Assembly: GCF_000315625.1 (NCBI RefSeq)
Contig: NW_005434575.1
Coordinates: 152,620 to 209,225 of the forward strand
Reading direction: 5' to 3'
DNA: 56,606 nt
Origin: Guillardia theta CCMP2712
Lineage: Eukaryota; Cryptophyceae; Pyrenomonadales; Geminigeraceae
Position numbers and translations under genes: made by a program
In this document: piece by piece, positions 53,033-56,606 of the stretch
Position numbering within the stretch: the first letter of the stretch is position 1
Layout: the number at the start of each line of letters is the position of its first letter
Notes under the pieces: model-generated
What the model saw: only the letters and a program-made list of their open reading frames with translations
The model's database searches: none
Told to the model about the DNA's origin: nothing

Positions 53033-53511
53033 GCCTCCTGGTTTCCTCTCTCTCCCACTATCCTCTTCCTCCCCTCTATCTCCTGTCTCCCTCTATCCTC
53101 TGTCTCCCTCTCTCTGCCCTCACTCGCTCTCTCCCACAAGTCGGACTGCGACTAGCTACAGTCTCTGTCCATGCATGATGTTCCACCCAGCCGATAAGTT
53201 TACTGCGGTTTTTTTTGATGAGTAGTTTATAACGGCTTCGTAACGGTTGTTATTTCCGGAGACCACCTTCATGGGCGGAGTGGGTGCGAAGTAGAAAGAG
53301 GGGAGGGAGGATAACGACCGAGGAGGAGGAGGAGGAGGTTCAAGAGCGCATCAAGATCTAGAGGTGAGTCAGACCTGCAATGTTGGTCGCTTTCTTACCA
53401 TTTCATGCTGAAAATTTCTCCAGGTTTGTGCAATTCTTCAAACACAGCGAGTCCGGACTGAATGGAAATTGATTGATAGGATTGCTTGACTAGTTTCAAA
53501 CTTCTCTAGTG
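53033..53511. other. Divergent promoter region
   Basis: Lies between the divergently transcribed genes at 53032 (-) and 53512 (+). 53045-53130 is CT-rich (TCTCCC units). 53310-53340 is GGA-rich. Confidence 0.5.
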
Positions 53512-55941
53512 ATGTCTCACAACAAGGCTGTCGTATTAATCACAGGCATTGCCCTGACATTTGCAGCGCTCTGTGTCATCTTGGCAGTGAGGGAACCTGG
53601 GCCACGTTCGATCACAACATTGATTCGTGGGATCAACCATCTTCCGAAGAGCGCATTGCCGCCGTCATGGCTCTCAAAAGATGACATCAAGATGTCGCCC
53701 ATGCTTCATGACAAGTCTGCATCCGTGATTATGACCTTCTCCCGCCATCAGCCGAAGAGGTCTGTGCAAGTGAAATCCATAGCTCCACTGTCCAAGGGCT
53801 CACAAGAGGAGCTATCGGCAAAGCCGATGAAGGTTGAACAGCACGCTGTTGTCAAGACTGTTGTCAATGCTTCCAAACATCACGAGAGCACCCCTGCTTC
53901 TCATACCTCTCGCAACAGCGTCGAAGCCATGCCAACTAAGTCTGAATGGAAAAGAATTGTGAAGAATGCTGAGAAAGAGGCAGAGAAGTTGGCCCAGAAG
54001 CATCCTCGATCCGTCCTTGGAGCTCACTGGCGAGACAGCGTAACACCCAAGGAGGACTATCAATCCCAGCTGCGACAGGACAGTGATGACGCAACTCGTG
54101 CAAACACCGATGCTCAGAGTGAGTCCCTGGCCTTGGAAGACGCTCACATGAAGCACGTCGGTATCTACCAGAAAGCTGCATGTGAGAAGAAGAGCGGCTG
54201 TGGTCAGGCACGTGGGGAACCTCACGTGAGGCCTTCTGGTACTGGAGGGAAGGTACAGTCGTCTTCCAAGAAACTTGCCCCTGCCAGGTACCCCGCCGTG
54301 TCTTTCTACGCCCAACTTCGAGAGGAGGATCCGCAATACAGGAAAGACGATAGTGGGGCAAAGCAGGGCAATGAAGATGAGGAGGAGCACCGAAAGCGCA
54401 TGGCTCGTCTACGTCTGGAAACCAAACATTCTTTGCGGAGGTCGGATTCAAGGAGCGAGGCCCATAAGCCTGAGAGCTTCCAGGACTACATGTTTCGATT
54501 GTTCACAGGCAAGTCCAGTTTGTCGAAGGATTTTCACGATCACGCCAGATCTTCACAATTGTACAATGTTCCACGGGATGCATACTCTGAGGGTTTGCGA
54601 CCTGATGGCAGTGAGCATGTCGTCCAGAATGCGCAAGAACGACTTGCAAGGAAGTGGCTGGACATGATGAGGAACCCTCCTCCCGTGACTAAGAACACTC
54701 GCCCCGACATGCTGGATCCCCGATCACTGGTGAGGGATCGTTGACGACCTGTCGCGTTAAGATCTTGCCTGCACCTTCGCCCTGACCTTCGATGTTCCAC
54801 TGCAGGTCCTCCCTCGTTCAGATTTCAAGAAGAAACGAAAGGAGCTGTTGGATTTCAAGCACGCGATCCAGGCGTATGAGAACGACCCCCAATTCAACCC
54901 TGTCATCTTGATGCAGGTAACTTCGCCCTAACTGACGCTCCTCTTCTGTCTGTGTTGGTTTCACGTGTTTCATGCCAAGTCGACCTCACATGCGTCTGAA
55001 GCTGTCCCCTGCAGGCTCACAATCTCGTCAAGTACGGCATTCTCCCTCCCGAATCCGACAGGCCGAGCGTGTGGCGAGCATGGTACATGGAGATTACCGA
55101 CAAGTACAGGCTGCTGAGTCAGGAGGTGGCAATGCTCGCGACGCCGCATGTCTCTCGGGACATGTGGGATCATGGAGATGCCGGTGACTGGTGTGGGACG
55201 GGAGGATGCAGGACACTGCAGAGGAGGGAGAGGGAAGGAACTCGACGCCACAGACCAGATCAGTTCGCCGCGCACTTGGCGGATGACTACGAGCGGATGC
55301 AGGCGGAGGGCGAGAAGGTGCCGCAAGGAGTAGTTGTGTCAGAGGTGAAGCGGGGGGAGGTGCCGTACAACTTTCCTGAGTCAGAGGAGGAGGCGGCAGG
55401 TGAGAACGGTAGGTCGGAGGGGGATGTGGCGAGGGAGTCGGACCATGAGGAGAGGGAGGGCCCTCGAGGGGAGGATGGCGAGACATGGGACTCCTTCCGG
55501 AGATCGTTCGCGGACCAGGAGCCCAACGAGGCGGAGGACGGGGGCATGAACGTGCATCGCGATGCTTCGGAGGGAAACAGCAGCAAGAGCGACCTGCAGC
55601 ACAAGGTCGACAAGTTGAGCGAGGAGGTGCAAGACCTGTTGAAGGTCATTCACAAGGAGCCGCACGGCGAGCAAGGGGAGGCGAGCAAGGAGGAGGCAAA
55701 GGAACGTTCCTCGCAGGCTCGCGTGCGGTTGCAGGAGCAGAGGGGGCTGTCGTCCCTTGCTGCGAGAGGGAGCGTTAGCGATGCTGTTGCACGAGATCTG
55801 CAGCGTCTGCGGGTGGACGAGGAGAAGGTTTCGAGGGACAGGATGCGGCGGGAGCGCGGGGGGGAGGAGCACGCGGGCCGGCATGTGATGGACTGGTTGA
55901 GAGGGGCGTTGAGGGCGGCTGAGGGATACAGATCAAAGTAG
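53512..55941 (+). CDS. Single-pass membrane protein with long charged coiled-coil tail
   Basis: join(53512..54729,54806..54916,55015..55941), 751 aa, all phase 0. Start ATG at 53512. The N-terminus is short and then one TM/anchor (AVVLITGIALTFAALCVILA), so type II or uncleaved signal. The rest is hydrophilic: a Lys/Glu helix (EWKRIVKNAEKEAEKLAQKH), a region with several Cys (AACEKKSGCGQ), a helix-rich block around NAQERLARKWLDMMRNPPP, then the second exon, which is Lys-rich (DFKKKRKELLDFKHAIQAYE). The third exon has YGILPPESDRPSVWRAWYME and HKVDKLSEEVQDLLKVIHKE (heptads), ending WLRGALRAAEGYRSK. GC content rises in the last exon. No family recognised; lumenal or cytosolic placement of the tail is open. 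Confidence 0.75.
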
Positions 55942-56606
55942 AGGAGGAGGCTTGGTTTTTCACATTATTGTTTGATCCTTGTGAATGAAAATTTCCTTAC
56001 TGTTGGCACTTGTTGTTATTGTTCCATATCACTCACATGCTGGTGATAGTGATTCGCAATCTCAGTGGTGAACTGTACTCTTGGCGCAAAGAGGAGGAGG
56101 AGGGAACTGTGGAGAGGGAGGGAGAGAGCGTGAGAGGGAGAGGGAGAGAAGGAATGAGGTGAAGGAGGGAGAGGACGAGGACGAGGACGAGGACGAGGAA
56201 GAGGGATGGCTGGTGAGGTGGAGGCTGGCCGAAGCGGGCGGCCGGGGGTCTGAAGGGAGCAGAGAGGGCGGAGGGGTTGGAAGGGAAAAGACTTGGGGCA
56301 GGGGGGCAAAAGGGGAGTGCAGGGAAAAGCAGGGGGTGAGGGGAGGGAGAGCGGGAGAGCGGGAGAGCGGGAGAGCGGGCGAGCGGGCGAGCGGGCGAGC
56401 GGGAGAGCGGGAGAGAGGAGGGAGAAGGAGAGTGGAGGAAGAGGGAGAGGTGCGTTGGTAGTCGGATTCGAGCAGGAAGGGAGGAGGGAGGAGAGGAGGG
56501 AGGAGAGGAGGGAGGAGAGGAGGGTGGAGGGGAAGGCAAGGGCTCAAACCATGCCCCACTGGGGAAAGCTGTCCTTCAGCAAGAACGGAGTCCGACCAGT
56601 GAACAG
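55942..56606. repeat. GA-rich minisatellites
   Basis: 56173-56200 (GAGGAC)n, 56345-56418 a GAGAGCGGG nonamer with GAGCGGGC variants, and 56478-56525 a GGAGGGAGGAGA dodecamer array. Frames on both strands arise from these repeats. Confidence 0.8.

Noticed and set aside
56033-56559. Long frames at the right end of the window
   Set aside because: Entirely GA/CT minisatellite; Ser/Pro/Leu or Arg/Glu/Gly repeats only.

Overview
The window is eukaryotic nuclear DNA from an intron-rich protist. Most genes are broken by short GT-AG introns of about 42-65 nt, and reading frames continue across them once they are removed. One gene starts with a hydrophobic signal followed by a Ser/Arg-rich stretch, as in a secondary-plastid pre-protein. 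The gene set (TTL-type tubulin ligase, ESCRT-II VPS25, RAD51 paralog, protist pentameric channel, collagen-like protein, GT77 glycosyltransferase, Fanzor nuclease) fits a flagellated alga. A cryptophyte such as Guillardia theta is my best guess, but this is inference and no marker proves it. All splice sites were read by eye; the multi-exon models marked as joined keep frame from start to stop.

Layout. 1-1522 (+): 5'-truncated Fanzor (eukaryotic TnpB-like RNA-guided nuclease) with one intron, then a strong hairpin at 1737-1788. 2857-4492 (+): membrane/coiled-coil protein. 4867-5759 (+): single-domain Pin1-type prolyl isomerase. 6033-6869 (-): coiled-coil protein. 7347-8007 (+): putative plastid-targeted three-TM protein. 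8779-10442 (-): RAD51B-like recombinase in 12 exons. 13031-17206 (+): intronless ankyrin/cNMP-binding/LRR giant. 17266-21531 (-): a TTL-type ligase and a second, degenerate TTL-like unit. 21864-23166 (-): sphingomyelinase-like EEP phosphodiesterase. 24802-26103 (-): coiled-coil protein. 26696-27335 (+): VPS25. 27561-28711 (-): unknown 286-aa protein. 29538-31604 (+): ankyrin protein with Pro-rich tail. 31732-36376 (-): 1532-aa secretory enzyme with two GH43-like propellers, a methyltransferase and a GT77 domain. 36596-40874: repeat-rich block with a near-identical ~0.8 kb tandem duplication and five copies of a small gene family. 41226-45854 (-): WD40 protein, probably Mediator subunit 16. 46253-47905 (+): membrane-anchored collagen-like protein in 11 exons. 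48139-49491 (-): unknown 345-aa protein. 51065-53032 (-): pentameric-channel-like protein ending in a CaaX-like motif. 53512-55941 (+): single-pass coiled-coil protein. The rest is GA/CT-rich low-complexity DNA, G-tract motifs and GC-rich dispersed repeats.

The genes do not form one pathway. Several touch cilia or membrane traffic (TTL, VPS25), surface glycans (GT77 enzyme, collagen) and DNA repair (RAD51B). The system of most interest is the Fanzor with its possible guide-RNA/transposon-end hairpin, followed by the four-domain glycan enzyme and the repeat block whose copies differ mainly by short indels.
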